A stretch of 64,000 nt of DNA from Mariprofundaceae bacterium (GTDB lineage Bacteria; Pseudomonadota; Zetaproteobacteria; Mariprofundales; Mariprofundaceae): NCBI GenBank assembly GCA_021772895.1, contig JAJFLC010000005.1, forward strand, positions 124,001 through 188,000. Direction: 5' to 3'. Positions within the stretch are counted from its first letter, which is position 1; each line of letters begins with the position of its first letter. Shown here piece by piece: positions 17,330-25,812 of the stretch. The notes under the pieces were generated by a model. The model did not search any database, was not told the DNA's origin, and worked only from the letters and a program-made list of their open reading frames with translations. The translations under genes and the position numbers were made by a program.

Positions 17330-18448
17330 CTATTCTTTGGGTTTTTCTGTTTCAGCTGTGGTTCTCAAAATGCGCAATTGCTCCTGCAATTGCAAGGCAC
17401 GTTGCAGAGCACTAACATATTCTATGTGCTTCGGCATTAATAACGCCGCTTTTTCCCAAAATTTGACAGCCTCATCCAGGTTTTCTTTTCGAAAAGCCAA
17501 TCGCCCTTTAGAAAAAGCGATAGCAGCCGCTTTTTCAGTGTTGGCCTTAATCTTTTTTAACAAACGTTCAGCATCTTTACCGCCGCCCGCTCTACGATAA
17601 GCCAACGCAAATTTTTTCGCCTTAATCCAGTCAGCCTTACGAATCAGCTCCAACACCTGTTTTCGTTTAACTGTATCAGGCATTGTCATGCGTTTTGAAA
17701 GTACCCGTTTTGTAGCACGGCTTTTAACAGACGCGACTTGAATCCCTTTGGGCATCTCTGCCTTAATATCAGACAATAGTCGTTTACCACGTTCAGAATC
17801 AGGAATAAGTCTTAAATACGACTCCACCTCAACATATGCAATTTCCGGCAGCTCGTCATTTAGGTAACGTTTTGCTTCTCGATACGCAAACGATCCACGA
17901 TCTTCAATAACATCCTGAACATGTTCACGTGACCGCTCAAAAACCTGATCTTTTGGTGCAACGCCTTTAGGAGGTTCATAAGCATTAAGCCATATCAACA
18001 ATTGTGAATCTTCAATCCGCTTCTGAGCAATAAGATTATCCATGCGATCCTGACGCATTTTCAATTCCATGTTATAACTTTTCTTTTTGAATCTTTTTGG
18101 CTGCGTTGATAGCTCAGAAGCCCGCACATACAATGTCATCGCCTCTGACCATTTTCCTTTTTTTTCAGCAGCCTTAGCTTTTGCATTATAATGTTTTAAC
18201 AAACGTGAACGGGCAGGCTCCACCTTTTGTTTTAAAAGCTTCAGGGCCTGAGGATAATCTTCACGTGTTTTATCCATCGCCAGAATACGTTTTCTGGCAG
18301 CCATAATTCTGCCTTGTTTATAATCATTTAATGATGCTTCATACGTATTAAGAAAACTTAACGGCCCAACCACACCTGGTTTCCCCGGAACAAAACCAAC
18401 ACATCCGGAAAGCACAGCGGCAACAAATAAACCATAACATATTCTCAA
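17330..18448 (-). CDS. TPR-like helical lipoprotein, cotranslated with nucleotide cyclase
   Basis: The product (372 aa from the TTG at 18448) has a lipoprotein leader with lipobox LSGC near residue 15. A long, lysine/arginine-rich helical body resembles degenerate tetratricopeptide repeats, for example AEKKGKWSEAMTLYVRAS and AFRKENLDEAVKFWEKAALLMPKHIEYV. I chose the TTG because GAGGAG lies about 9 nt upstream and it begins 2 nt after the cyclase stop. The upstream in-frame ATG at 18487 lacks a ribosome site and overlaps the cyclase gene. It probably acts in the periplasm or on an envelope leaflet as a scaffold partner of the cyclase. No named family was recognised. Confidence 0.7.
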   Translation of the reverse strand: MRICYGLFVAAVLSGCVGFVPGKPGVVGPLSFLNTYEASLNDYKQGRIMAARKRILAMDKTREDYPQALKLLKQKVEPARSRLLKHYNAKAKAAEKKGKWSEAMTLYVRASELSTQPKRFKKKSYNMELKMRQDRMDNLIAQKRIEDSQLLIWLNAYEPPKGVAPKDQVFERSREHVQDVIEDRGSFAYREAKRYLNDELPEIAYVEVESYLRLIPDSERGKRLLSDIKAEMPKGIQVASVKSRATKRVLSKRMTMPDTVKRKQVLELIRKADWIKAKKFALAYRRAGGGKDAERLLKKIKANTEKAAAIAFSKGRLAFRKENLDEAVKFWEKAALLMPKHIEYVSALQRALQLQEQLRILRTTAETEKPKE

Positions 18449-18449
18449 A

Positions 18450-19958
18450 CTAACTCTCCTCAATATCGCCAATGATCTGGCGCACATCAGATGGCAAGGT
18501 CAAATCAAATGCCAATGCAACCGCATGTGCAATATTACGTCTGACCGCATTTTCAGAGCTGCTAACCTTACCACACCGGATCGGCTGACTCATACCCTTC
18601 ACTTCACGTTCACCCATATCTTCAAACATAAACTCATCACTCAAATATTTAAATGTATCTTCGGATAGCATCACTTCACCGCCATCACCAATGCCACCCA
18701 TTCTGGATGCAACATTTACCGTATCTCCAATCACCGTATATTCCAGGCGCTCCGCAGCACCAATGTTACCAACAATCGCCTCGCCCCGATTCATCCCTAC
18801 TCTGAACTGAATCGGTTCACCATTCTCACGCAGCACCCCGAGCCTGCTACAGGCAGCAACCATCGATAGCCCTGCCATCACCGCATGTCGAACATGATCA
18901 ACATCCTCATTCGGATGGTTAAATACTGCCATCACCGCATCACCAATATATTTATCAACATGCCCACCATAATAATCAATAATCCGGTGAAACACTTCAA
19001 AATGTTTGTTCAATACCTCAACAATTTCTTCGGTTTCAGTGGTCTCAGAAAAGGCCGTAAAACCAACCATATCGGCAAAAAGAACCGTCACTTCCTGACG
19101 ACGATTTTCCATTCCGGAAACACCACCCTCAAACACATCCGCAACCAGTTTTGGATTCAGATAACGACCAAACACATCCCTGATTTTTTCCTTGTGCGCC
19201 AGCTCCTCAACCATGGAGTTAAACTGAGATGTTGCATCACTGATTTCATCATTACCAGTGACTGGCAAACGTACGTTGTAGTCACCATGAGCCACATGGC
19301 CCGCTGCATCTGCCAACATCTCCAAAGGCTGACTCATCCTGCCTGCAATCCAATAGACCAGAACACTGGACATCAGGATCACCAGTATCGCTGCAAGCGC
19401 CATACGGCCCACCAACTTCCCTGCCAGCTCTTCCCACGCATGCTCAGAAAAACGCACCGCCACTGAGCCTACAACCGTACCCGCATACTCCACCTTTTGC
19501 ATAAACCACAAACGATCGCTTAACATGCGCACAGCATTTATATTCTTAGTAAGCTGATTCAAAACAGGCTCATCCTGTTTTTGAATCGCGCCAAAATGTT
19601 TATCATCTCCACCCGCATATTGAATATGCACACTGAGCACATCCGGAACTTTTTTCAGAAAACCTCTTTCACCCTGCACAATAAGTTCCACTTCAGCTGA
19701 GCTTCTCACCAGCATGGGTATTTTCAACTCATCACCAAGTCGTTCGACCAACACTCTTGCCTGCGACTCCTGATTTTTCAGCCATGCATCACGTTCCATA
19801 TCAAGGATCACCAACGACAAAACCAATACCGCTAACATCACTGCAAAACCAACCAGCATAGTCCAGCGCCAGCGAATAGGAAAACGCGGCGGCAACTCGG
19901 CAGGAGTCTCCATTTTAGGTACGTTCACCTGAGACAATAAATCATTTTTCAATGCCAT
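18450..19958 (-). CDS. Membrane class III adenylate/guanylate cyclase with HAMP
   Basis: The 502-residue protein has a membrane segment near 31-53, a periplasmic sensor region of about 130 residues, a second membrane segment near 184-204, a HAMP linker to about 255 and a class III cyclase domain. The two metal aspartates are seen in VLFADMVGFT (near 291) and YIGDAVMAVF. The purine-binding lysine is in DKYIGD, a threonine is at the partner position (YTVIGDTVN), and the transition-state Asn/Arg pair is in VNVASRM. The Lys/Thr pair favours cAMP. An envelope signal would therefore control cyclic nucleotide in the cytosol. It is coupled to the TPR-like lipoprotein; a cNMP-binding protein lies at 57880. 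Confidence 0.88.
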   Translation of the reverse strand: MALKNDLLSQVNVPKMETPAELPPRFPIRWRWTMLVGFAVMLAVLVLSLVILDMERDAWLKNQESQARVLVERLGDELKIPMLVRSSAEVELIVQGERGFLKKVPDVLSVHIQYAGGDDKHFGAIQKQDEPVLNQLTKNINAVRMLSDRLWFMQKVEYAGTVVGSVAVRFSEHAWEELAGKLVGRMALAAILVILMSSVLVYWIAGRMSQPLEMLADAAGHVAHGDYNVRLPVTGNDEISDATSQFNSMVEELAHKEKIRDVFGRYLNPKLVADVFEGGVSGMENRRQEVTVLFADMVGFTAFSETTETEEIVEVLNKHFEVFHRIIDYYGGHVDKYIGDAVMAVFNHPNEDVDHVRHAVMAGLSMVAACSRLGVLRENGEPIQFRVGMNRGEAIVGNIGAAERLEYTVIGDTVNVASRMGGIGDGGEVMLSEDTFKYLSDEFMFEDMGEREVKGMSQPIRCGKVSSSENAVRRNIAHAVALAFDLTLPSDVRQIIGDIEES

Positions 19959-20114
19959 GGGGCTACTATATCGAATCTCCTCATCAGAACAATCACAAGA
20001 CGATCATCAGACCTGCCATGTCAACTCATCCCATGGGTTCTGAACATTTTTTCGAGCACGTCATATGCTATGACAAAAACAAAAAACTATGTCCAAAGCT
20101 TTTCATATCAACGT

Positions 20115-20993
20115 TCACATACCACCCATCACACAGGCTCGGCCTGCACGTTTTGCATCATAAAGATACTTATCAGCTTGCCCGAGAAGCTTGTCTATCA
20201 CGCCTTGTACAGAAGAAGATACATCACCTTTTTTAAAGCCTGCAACCCCAGCCGAAAAAGTAATGGCAATGGCTTCTCCTGAGGGAGAAAACACAGGTTG
20301 TTTCCGTATCACTTCAAGCCATTTTTCAACCGTATGAGAAGCATCGTCCACTGTGCAATGAGGCAGCAACACAAGAAACTCTTCGCCCCCCCATCGCCCA
20401 ATTACATCATCTGAACGGACGCTTTTATTTAAAAGTCCTGCTACAAACGTTAAAACCACATCACCCATAGCATGCCCGTATGTATCATTGATATTTTTAA
20501 AATGATCCAAATCAATGAGCGCAAGGGAAAATGGGATTTCATGCCGAACAGCCCGATGCAACTCTCGCTCCATCTCTCCCAACATATGTCGTCTGTTATA
20601 CAAACCTGTGAGTTCATCATGTGTTGCCTGAAATTCGAGTTTATCCTTTGCATCTCGAAGATCTGTTATCATCTGCCATATGAGCTTGGACTCCAAACCG
20701 CCAATCACCCCGCCCGCACCAAGAATGTCAGCAGCAACCGCTTCAACCATTTCATTTTCCGTCAAATTAAATGCAACACATGGCGCACTTGCAATCAATG
20801 CCTCTTCAACATCTGCAAATATGGGAATCCCAAGTTCAATAGCCTTGGCTCTGCCCGGCGCATCAGAATTTCGATCTACAATTGCCACAACATCAACCAG
20901 CTCTTCCTGTAGTAACAATTCCAGCATCGACAAACCGCCAAGGCCCGCCCCTAAAATCACTGCACGACTGGGATCATCCCTAAGACGTTTCAT
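20115..20993 (-). CDS. Diguanylate cyclase with N-terminal Rossmann-like domain
   Basis: Residues 1 to about 120 begin RAVILGAGLGGLSMLELLL, a GxGxxG dinucleotide-binding pattern, followed by VVAIVDRNSDAPG (acid at the end of strand 2) and a DVEEALIASAP segment as in NAD(P)- or CoA-binding folds. A short coiled linker leads to a GGDEF domain (about 125-292) with DELTGLYNRRH, DLDHFKNINDTYGH and the active loop WGGEEF. RSDD five residues before GGEEF matches the RxxD inhibitory site. The enzyme should make c-di-GMP, possibly controlled by a bound nucleotide or metabolite. The fusion is unusual. A GGAG site precedes the ATG. Confidence 0.85.
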   Translation of the reverse strand: MKRLRDDPSRAVILGAGLGGLSMLELLLQEELVDVVAIVDRNSDAPGRAKAIELGIPIFADVEEALIASAPCVAFNLTENEMVEAVAADILGAGGVIGGLESKLIWQMITDLRDAKDKLEFQATHDELTGLYNRRHMLGEMERELHRAVRHEIPFSLALIDLDHFKNINDTYGHAMGDVVLTFVAGLLNKSVRSDDVIGRWGGEEFLVLLPHCTVDDASHTVEKWLEVIRKQPVFSPSGEAIAITFSAGVAGFKKGDVSSSVQGVIDKLLGQADKYLYDAKRAGRACVMGGM

Positions 20994-21087
20994 GTTTCTC
21001 CTTTATAAGTGGGTATTAGCAGTTCCTTTAGCATATCTTGTACCAATATTGTTAAGCCCTGATAGGATTTGCCCATCGGAGATCATG

Positions 21088-21363
21088 ATGCCCCTTACAT
21101 CCAAAGAACGAAAAGCACTAAAAGCAAAAGCTCACCATCTTAAACCCGTTATCCGTATCGGACAAAATGGTGTGAGTGAGGGTGTCATTCTGGAGACTGA
21201 CAATGCTCTGCATACCCACGAACTTATCAAAGTACAAATTCAAAGCGATGATCGTGATGGCCGTTTAGAAGCCGCGCAAACATTAGCTGAAAAGCTCGGT
21301 GCCGAACTTGTTCAGCATATTGGCAAAATTTACGTGCTCTACCGTATGAACAAAGATTTATGA
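21088..21363 (+). CDS. yhbY: YhbY-type CRM-domain RNA-binding protein
   Basis: The 91-residue protein matches YhbY: LTSKERKALKAKAHHLKPVIRIGQNGVSEGV with the GxxG RNA-binding loop, then ALHTHELIKVQI. YhbY associates with pre-50S ribosomal particles. Two adjacent ATGs exist (21085 and 21088); the second has the better distance to the GGAG at 21078. The stop overlaps the next start (ATGA), so it is coupled to bolA. Confidence 0.92.
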   Translation: MPLTSKERKALKAKAHHLKPVIRIGQNGVSEGVILETDNALHTHELIKVQIQSDDRDGRLEAAQTLAEKLGAELVQHIGKIYVLYRMNKDL

Positions 21364-21629
21364 AAGATCGAGCCCAACAGATCCAGAATATTCTGGAAGC
21401 ATCCTTCCATCCAACGCATCTGAACATTGAAGATGAATCATGGAAACATGCAGGTCATGCCGGTGCAAAAGAGCAAGGTGGCGGGCACTTTTGTGTCGAT
21501 ATTGCATCTGATCACTTTGCAGGCAAATCCCGTGTTGAATGCCACCGTGAGATCAACAAAGCACTCGAAGAGCTGTTTGGCCCTATCATCCATGCCCTGA
21601 CAATCCGGGTACATGCGCCGAAAGTGTAA
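21360..21629 (+). CDS. BolA family protein
   Basis: The 89-residue protein shows BolA features: QNILEASFHPTHLNIEDESWKHAGH, a conserved GGGHFCVDIAS segment and ECHREINKALEELFGPIIHALTIRVHAP. BolA proteins pair with monothiol glutaredoxins in Fe-S and iron regulation, or affect morphology and motility. Histidines in the SWKHAGH and FGPIIHAL segments could be cluster ligands. It overlaps yhbY by 4 nt; no glutaredoxin gene is near. It is distinct from the shorter IbaG type because it has a full-length BolA loop, though subgroup assignment is uncertain. Confidence 0.9.
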   Translation: MKDRAQQIQNILEASFHPTHLNIEDESWKHAGHAGAKEQGGGHFCVDIASDHFAGKSRVECHREINKALEELFGPIIHALTIRVHAPKV

Positions 21630-21674
21630 GCCTTTTCCTAAGTAACTACCGGATCATTTCCCTCTTGTTCCCCT

Positions 21675-21691
21675 CCACCCATGATGGGTGG
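21675..21691. terminator. 17-bp palindromic hairpin between bolA and the sigma54 promoter
   Basis: CCACCCA-TGA-TGGGTGG is a perfect inverted repeat, 46 nt after bolA. The following CTTTGGTT is a poor T-tract, so termination may be weak. Its centre lies about 75 bp upstream of the predicted sigma54 start site, so it could instead be an activator-binding site. Confidence 0.45.
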
Positions 21692-21731
21692 CTTTGGTTA
21701 GCGATTGAAAAACAAAACCGCTCCTGACAAC

Positions 21732-21747
21732 TGGCCCATTTCTTGCG
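21732..21747 (+). promoter_or_regulatory. Sigma54 promoter of the fliX-like/diguanylate cyclase pair
   Basis: TGGCCCA-N4-TTGCG places GG and GC at exact -24/-12 spacing. Start of transcription is expected near 21758, giving a leader of about 58 nt before the ATG at 21816. It implies control by an NtrC-type flagellar activator; no such gene is in the window. Confidence 0.7.
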
Positions 21748-21815
21748 TATTTTCAAACCATCAATGGCTGCCTGGTATCCCAACCAAAAAATCATGAGTC
21801 ATTGAATGAGGTTGT

Positions 21816-22193
21816 ATGAAAGTTCAGGGCCCTACTTCTCCGCAAAGCCAGTCGTCAAAAAACCTTAAAAAGGTCAATTCCAATGGAACTTTTCAGACCT
21901 TTCTGGAAACGGAGATAGCTGGGGTACAAAGCAAAACATCCTCTGAAAAACAGGAGCAAAAACAGGCTGATCCGCAGCAGCGCTGGCAATTGGTTGAAGA
22001 AGCTGCTGCACTGCTTGATCATGCTCTGGAACAACTTGCTGCCGGTGAAAAACCGGCCGATGATATTCTAAACTCCATTCAACAACTTCGCACACAACTG
22101 TACCAGCATTCAGATCAAAAAGATGACGCGCTTAATCAGGCAGATGCCATATTAGCGGTCGAAGCAGAGCGTATTCACTTTTTGAATCACTGA
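21816..22193 (+). CDS. FliX-like flagellar assembly protein (tentative)
   Basis: The 125-residue product begins MKVQGPTSPQSQSSKN with a low-complexity N-terminus. A helical C-terminus follows (VEEAAALLDHALEQLAAGEKPADDILNSIQQLRTQLY, ending in AILAVEAERIHFLN). This layout resembles FliX, a small regulator linking flagellar assembly to sigma54-dependent transcription in alphaproteobacteria: a MKI/VxG start, a disordered region, an LLDxLExL helix and a terminal helix. Similarity is moderate and based on layout. Support comes from its sigma54 promoter and position in a flagellar region. It is followed after 7 nt by a diguanylate cyclase. Confidence 0.5.
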   Translation: MKVQGPTSPQSQSSKNLKKVNSNGTFQTFLETEIAGVQSKTSSEKQEQKQADPQQRWQLVEEAAALLDHALEQLAAGEKPADDILNSIQQLRTQLYQHSDQKDDALNQADAILAVEAERIHFLNH

Positions 22194-22199
22194 TTTCAC

Positions 22200-23432
22200 A
22201 TGCCAGAAGTTCGCCGAAATATAAGTAAAGCTTTAGAAGATATGGATTCACTGCGCCTGCTTGTGCTCACTGATGGGCAGGAGAGTGCAGAAATAAGAAG
22301 TCTGCTGCGCCGAATCTTCTACCAACTGGAAGACCTGCAACGCCACCCCTTCATATCAACAACCCGACATCAAAAAATCACTTCGCTGCTGGCAAGCCTG
22401 CTTGATGCAGAACATGGTGCGCTCATTAAAGGTTCCGCTGAAGAAGGCCTGAATGAAGAAGATACTGAAAGTTTAAACGAATATATCGCCAACAGAAAAA
22501 ACATCATGCAGGAAGCTCAGCAGGATATGCCTTCCGTTTACAAGCTCATCATCCGATGTAGCGATCTGCTCGGAAAAGACCCGGCGAGTGAAAATGATAT
22601 TGCAGTCAAATGCAAACTTCTGGAGACACAGCTTCGCGAACACCTACAGGATGATGCATCACTACGTCAGGAATTAAACCATCTTACATCTGCATTTGAA
22701 AATTCACTGAATTTCCTTACAGACATTTTAGAAGCCACAGGCAGTGATGCCCCGGAGCTACAACAGGTCAAAAACATTTTACAACAGGACTTGCCTGAAG
22801 ATCCTAAAAAAGCGCACGAACTGCTTCAAAATGCACGTAAGAATCTTCTACAGGCAGGTGAGAAAATCAGCAGTGCAACTACAGCATTGAAAGATAATAT
22901 GGAAACGCAGGTCACTCAAATTAAGGCACTCTCCAGCCGTCTGGAAGATGCCGAAAGCCAGGCCCGAAGTGACCCACTCACAGGCTTGGCCAACCGCCGT
23001 AAGCTGGCAGAGTTTCTTTCAACCGTAAAAGACACAACCGCCAGTTTTATCATGCTGGACATTGATCACTTCAAATCCATCAATGACACTTATGGGCATG
23101 ATGCAGGTGATGAAATTTTGACGGTTTTAGCATCCATCTTAACAGAGAGCGTGCGTGAAACAGATATGGTTGCACGCCTTGGTGGTGAAGAGTTTTGCAT
23201 TGTCCTTGTTGGTATCAATGCAGAACCGGCCTTTCACATTGCCGAAAAAGTAAGGCAATCCATCGAGGTTCATCCGTTTAAAACCAGACAAGGGAAAGTT
23301 GATGTGAATATCAGTCTTGGCGTGGCAGAGCACCGCGACAAAGAAGCGCATGCCGCATGGATTAAACGTGCCGATCAGGCTCTCTATCAATCAAAAGAGG
23401 GTGGACGAAATCGAGTAACACTGGTGCAATAA
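22200..23432 (+). CDS. Diguanylate cyclase with long helical N-terminus
   Basis: Residues 1 to about 250 are predicted helical, with no membrane segment or known sensor domain, so it is cytosolic. The C-terminal GGDEF domain has DPLTGLANRRK near 260, LDIDHFKSINDTYGHDAGDE and LGGEEFCIVL. RETD five residues before GGEEF matches the inhibitory RxxD site, so product feedback is likely. The N-terminal helices may bind a partner, perhaps the flagellar apparatus. It follows the FliX-like gene by 7 nt under the sigma54 promoter, so c-di-GMP synthesis seems timed with a middle stage of flagellar gene expression. Confidence 0.88.
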   Translation: MPEVRRNISKALEDMDSLRLLVLTDGQESAEIRSLLRRIFYQLEDLQRHPFISTTRHQKITSLLASLLDAEHGALIKGSAEEGLNEEDTESLNEYIANRKNIMQEAQQDMPSVYKLIIRCSDLLGKDPASENDIAVKCKLLETQLREHLQDDASLRQELNHLTSAFENSLNFLTDILEATGSDAPELQQVKNILQQDLPEDPKKAHELLQNARKNLLQAGEKISSATTALKDNMETQVTQIKALSSRLEDAESQARSDPLTGLANRRKLAEFLSTVKDTTASFIMLDIDHFKSINDTYGHDAGDEILTVLASILTESVRETDMVARLGGEEFCIVLVGINAEPAFHIAEKVRQSIEVHPFKTRQGKVDVNISLGVAEHRDKEAHAAWIKRADQALYQSKEGGRNRVTLVQ

Positions 23433-23550
23433 GTTTTTACTTAAAAAAACCCCTCCTAGCAACATCCATTCAGAATCACTCGTGCAGGCCCATCTGTTTA
23501 CAAACAACGTCCTGGAATCAACCAGGGATGCTAAGTGTTTGATTTTGTAA

Positions 23551-23574
23551 GCAAAGGCAAAACTGCGCCTTTGC
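23551..23574. terminator. Hairpin between convergent cyclase and PilZ genes
   Basis: GCAAAGGC and GCCTTTGC pair perfectly over 8 bp with an 8-nt loop, between genes converging at 23432 and 23621. No strong T-run follows in either direction, so termination is possible but unproven. Confidence 0.4.
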
Positions 23575-23620
23575 CTTTACGTGTTGAAAAACGACATGGT
23601 CGTAGTTTCTCAGAATATCC

Positions 23621-24208
23621 CTAGGCAGAGTCCGCTTCTTCCTCTTGTCGATTTTTCAATCGGATAACTTCGCGGTCACGTTTGAAAACATATTTTGAGA
23701 TTGCATCCTCTTCTTCTTCACAACGATAAAAAAACCTGACCCCAATCAGTAGCCGCCCCTTACTTTTTGGCTTGACCCACATCACATCCCCAATGAGATC
23801 AAGCACTGTCGGTGGAAAAGCAGGTAACATAAGCGTCACTTCGATTGGATCGCCCTCTTTATAGACACCTTCACTCACAAAACTAGCCCCTGTTACACTT
23901 AAATTGACAGGGCGATCCTGAAGGTTTGAACGATTGGCATCATTCAACATGTTCACACCAATTAAATAGTTCAGCTTTGCATCAAGCGCTTCAACCGCCT
24001 TTGCCATGTCTGTATTTGCAGCCATCGAATTCTCAGAAAAGACATCCTGACCCAACATATCACGCAGCATGGAACCTTGCCGTGATCGAATACCCACATG
24101 TATTTTTTTACTTTCATATTCTTCAATGGACATCGGCGCATCCCGCATAGGAATCATATCATCCACACGAAAATCCTGTCGGCGATTATCATTGTTTTTA
24201 TCCGCCAT
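23621..24208 (-). CDS. PilZ-domain c-di-GMP effector
   Basis: The product (195 aa from 24208) has the PilZ signature in an N-terminal RRQDFRVDD (RxxxR type) and a later NLSVTGASF (D/NxSxxG). These two elements grip c-di-GMP. The region between is helical, and the C-terminus is acidic (REEEADSA-like). The two adjacent ATGs differ in distance to the GGAG inside the HD-GYP stop region; the second has the better spacing. It overlaps the HD-GYP gene by 11 nt. The protein would read out c-di-GMP levels set by the neighbouring enzymes; flagellar-brake (YcgR-like) or adhesion control is inference. Confidence 0.82.
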   Translation of the reverse strand: MADKNNDNRRQDFRVDDMIPMRDAPMSIEEYESKKIHVGIRSRQGSMLRDMLGQDVFSENSMAANTDMAKAVEALDAKLNYLIGVNMLNDANRSNLQDRPVNLSVTGASFVSEGVYKEGDPIEVTLMLPAFPPTVLDLIGDVMWVKPKSKGRLLIGVRFFYRCEEEEDAISKYVFKRDREVIRLKNRQEEEADSA

Positions 24209-25808
24209 CATAGGCTCCTAAATCAACAGGTATCTCTGCTGCAATATCTGAAAATGTCATCATTGGCATCAAACCTTCGTGTGCATACTCACCTGTTTTT
24301 GCCTGAGTCTGAACGACACCACGTTTAATCACAGAAACAGCCGCTTTAATAACTTCCGGATCAAATTGCATGCCAGAATTCTGTTTTAATTGTTCCAGAC
24401 AAAAACTTAAAGGTCTTGCCATACGATAGACCCGATGTGTTGTCATCGCATCGATGGCATCAGCCACGCATACCACACGGGCCTCAAAGGGAATATCCTT
24501 TTCACCCAACCTGTCCGGATAACCCTTACCATCCCAACGTTCATGATGATGACGAACAATCAACCGCTCCCGAACCAGCGTATCCATGTTTTTCAAAATC
24601 GCATCCCCAATCGATGGGTGTGCTTTCATAATGGCGTATTCCTGATCGGTATAACGTCCGGGTTTGAGCAACACCTGATCAGCAATCCCTACTTTTCCAA
24701 TATCATGCAACAGACCACCGGTCTGAATAAGTTGGGCCATCTCCGCATCCACACCCATCTCACGCGTAATCAAAACCGAGAGCTGGCTAACGCGGGAAGA
24801 ATGATCCTTGGTATACCGGTCACGCGCTTCCAGAGAACGAACCAGTGCAATCAATGTTTCGCGCATGCTTTCGGCCAAAGCCGCATGAACAGCTCTGTTA
24901 TCGAGCAATGTGTCCAGTTTTTTAACCAAAAGGCCGAGTAAATGTTTTTCTTCAGTTCTCAAAACACTCTGGTTTGTCCGATCAATCAGACAAAGCACGC
25001 CCATGTGCACACCTTGTAATGAAACCGGAATTGCCACGTACTGTTCAGCCTCTATACCAGGCCAACATGCTGCCGCCATACCATTTGCAGAAGAGATTTC
25101 CAAACACTCCTCGCCAGCATGAATGAGATTATGAAATGGTGTTTCTCTCAGTTCACAGGATGAAACCATACCTTGTTGTGAAAGGTTTTTATCCGCAACA
25201 ATCACCAGCTTTTCCTGATTCCGTTCAAACAGTGCCAGATAACCTCGATGCGCGTAAATCATCTCCATAGCCAATTCCAGGGCACTGCCACACACGCGGG
25301 ACACATCTGAGTGTTTTGGCATTTCATCAAACATTCGATACAAAAGGCCAAGCTTACGATCCATCTCAAACATTTCAGGCAGCAGACGACCGGCTGTGTG
25401 CGTTTTTCGCTTTACGGCCGATTTAAGTTCGTCCGCAGCTTCTTCAGAAATCAATACGTTTCGTAAACACTCCAGCAACATCTCTGGATCAAACGGCTTG
25501 GCTAACACATGTTTCACATTCAATGCCCCAGCCTCCTCCAGCCGGCTTGCTGAGAGAAAACCACTCACCAATATCACAGGTATTGTGTTGCTGGCGTTAC
25601 GCAGTTCAGCGATCAATTCCAGAGAATGCCCATCACCCAGACTTAAATCCGTTACCAGACAATCCCAATGTCTGGACACCAACATTTCACGCGCTTCTTT
25701 CAGGCTATCAGCTTTACCTACACTCACCGACACTTCGATGCCTTCCAACACCTCAGAAATAACTTCCCGGACAGCGGGCTGATCTTCCAGCACCAGAATA
25801 TTTTGCAT
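24198..25808 (-). CDS. Response regulator with GAF and HD-GYP c-di-GMP phosphodiesterase
   Basis: The 536-residue protein has a receiver domain (1 to about 120; phospho-acceptor Asp in CLVTDLSLGDG). A central GAF-like region of about 150 residues follows, then a C-terminal HD-GYP domain. The catalytic motifs are complete: LLHDIGKVGIAD with the HD pair, and HHERWDGKGYPDRLGEKDIP, followed by ARVVCVADAIDAMTTHRVYR. HD-GYP enzymes hydrolyse c-di-GMP to GMP or pGpG. Phosphorylation or GAF-ligand binding probably gates activity. It lies 4 nt after the response regulator and overlaps the PilZ gene, under the sigma28 promoter at 26642. Confidence 0.9.
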   Translation of the reverse strand: MQNILVLEDQPAVREVISEVLEGIEVSVSVGKADSLKEAREMLVSRHWDCLVTDLSLGDGHSLELIAELRNASNTIPVILVSGFLSASRLEEAGALNVKHVLAKPFDPEMLLECLRNVLISEEAADELKSAVKRKTHTAGRLLPEMFEMDRKLGLLYRMFDEMPKHSDVSRVCGSALELAMEMIYAHRGYLALFERNQEKLVIVADKNLSQQGMVSSCELRETPFHNLIHAGEECLEISSANGMAAACWPGIEAEQYVAIPVSLQGVHMGVLCLIDRTNQSVLRTEEKHLLGLLVKKLDTLLDNRAVHAALAESMRETLIALVRSLEARDRYTKDHSSRVSQLSVLITREMGVDAEMAQLIQTGGLLHDIGKVGIADQVLLKPGRYTDQEYAIMKAHPSIGDAILKNMDTLVRERLIVRHHHERWDGKGYPDRLGEKDIPFEARVVCVADAIDAMTTHRVYRMARPLSFCLEQLKQNSGMQFDPEVIKAAVSVIKRGVVQTQAKTGEYAHEGLMPMMTFSDIAAEIPVDLGAYDGG

Positions 25809-25812
25809 GCAG

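Noticed and set aside
18885-19466. 193-residue plus-strand ORF
   Set aside because: Shadow of the nucleotide cyclase gene on the minus strand; its translation is low-complexity and family-free.
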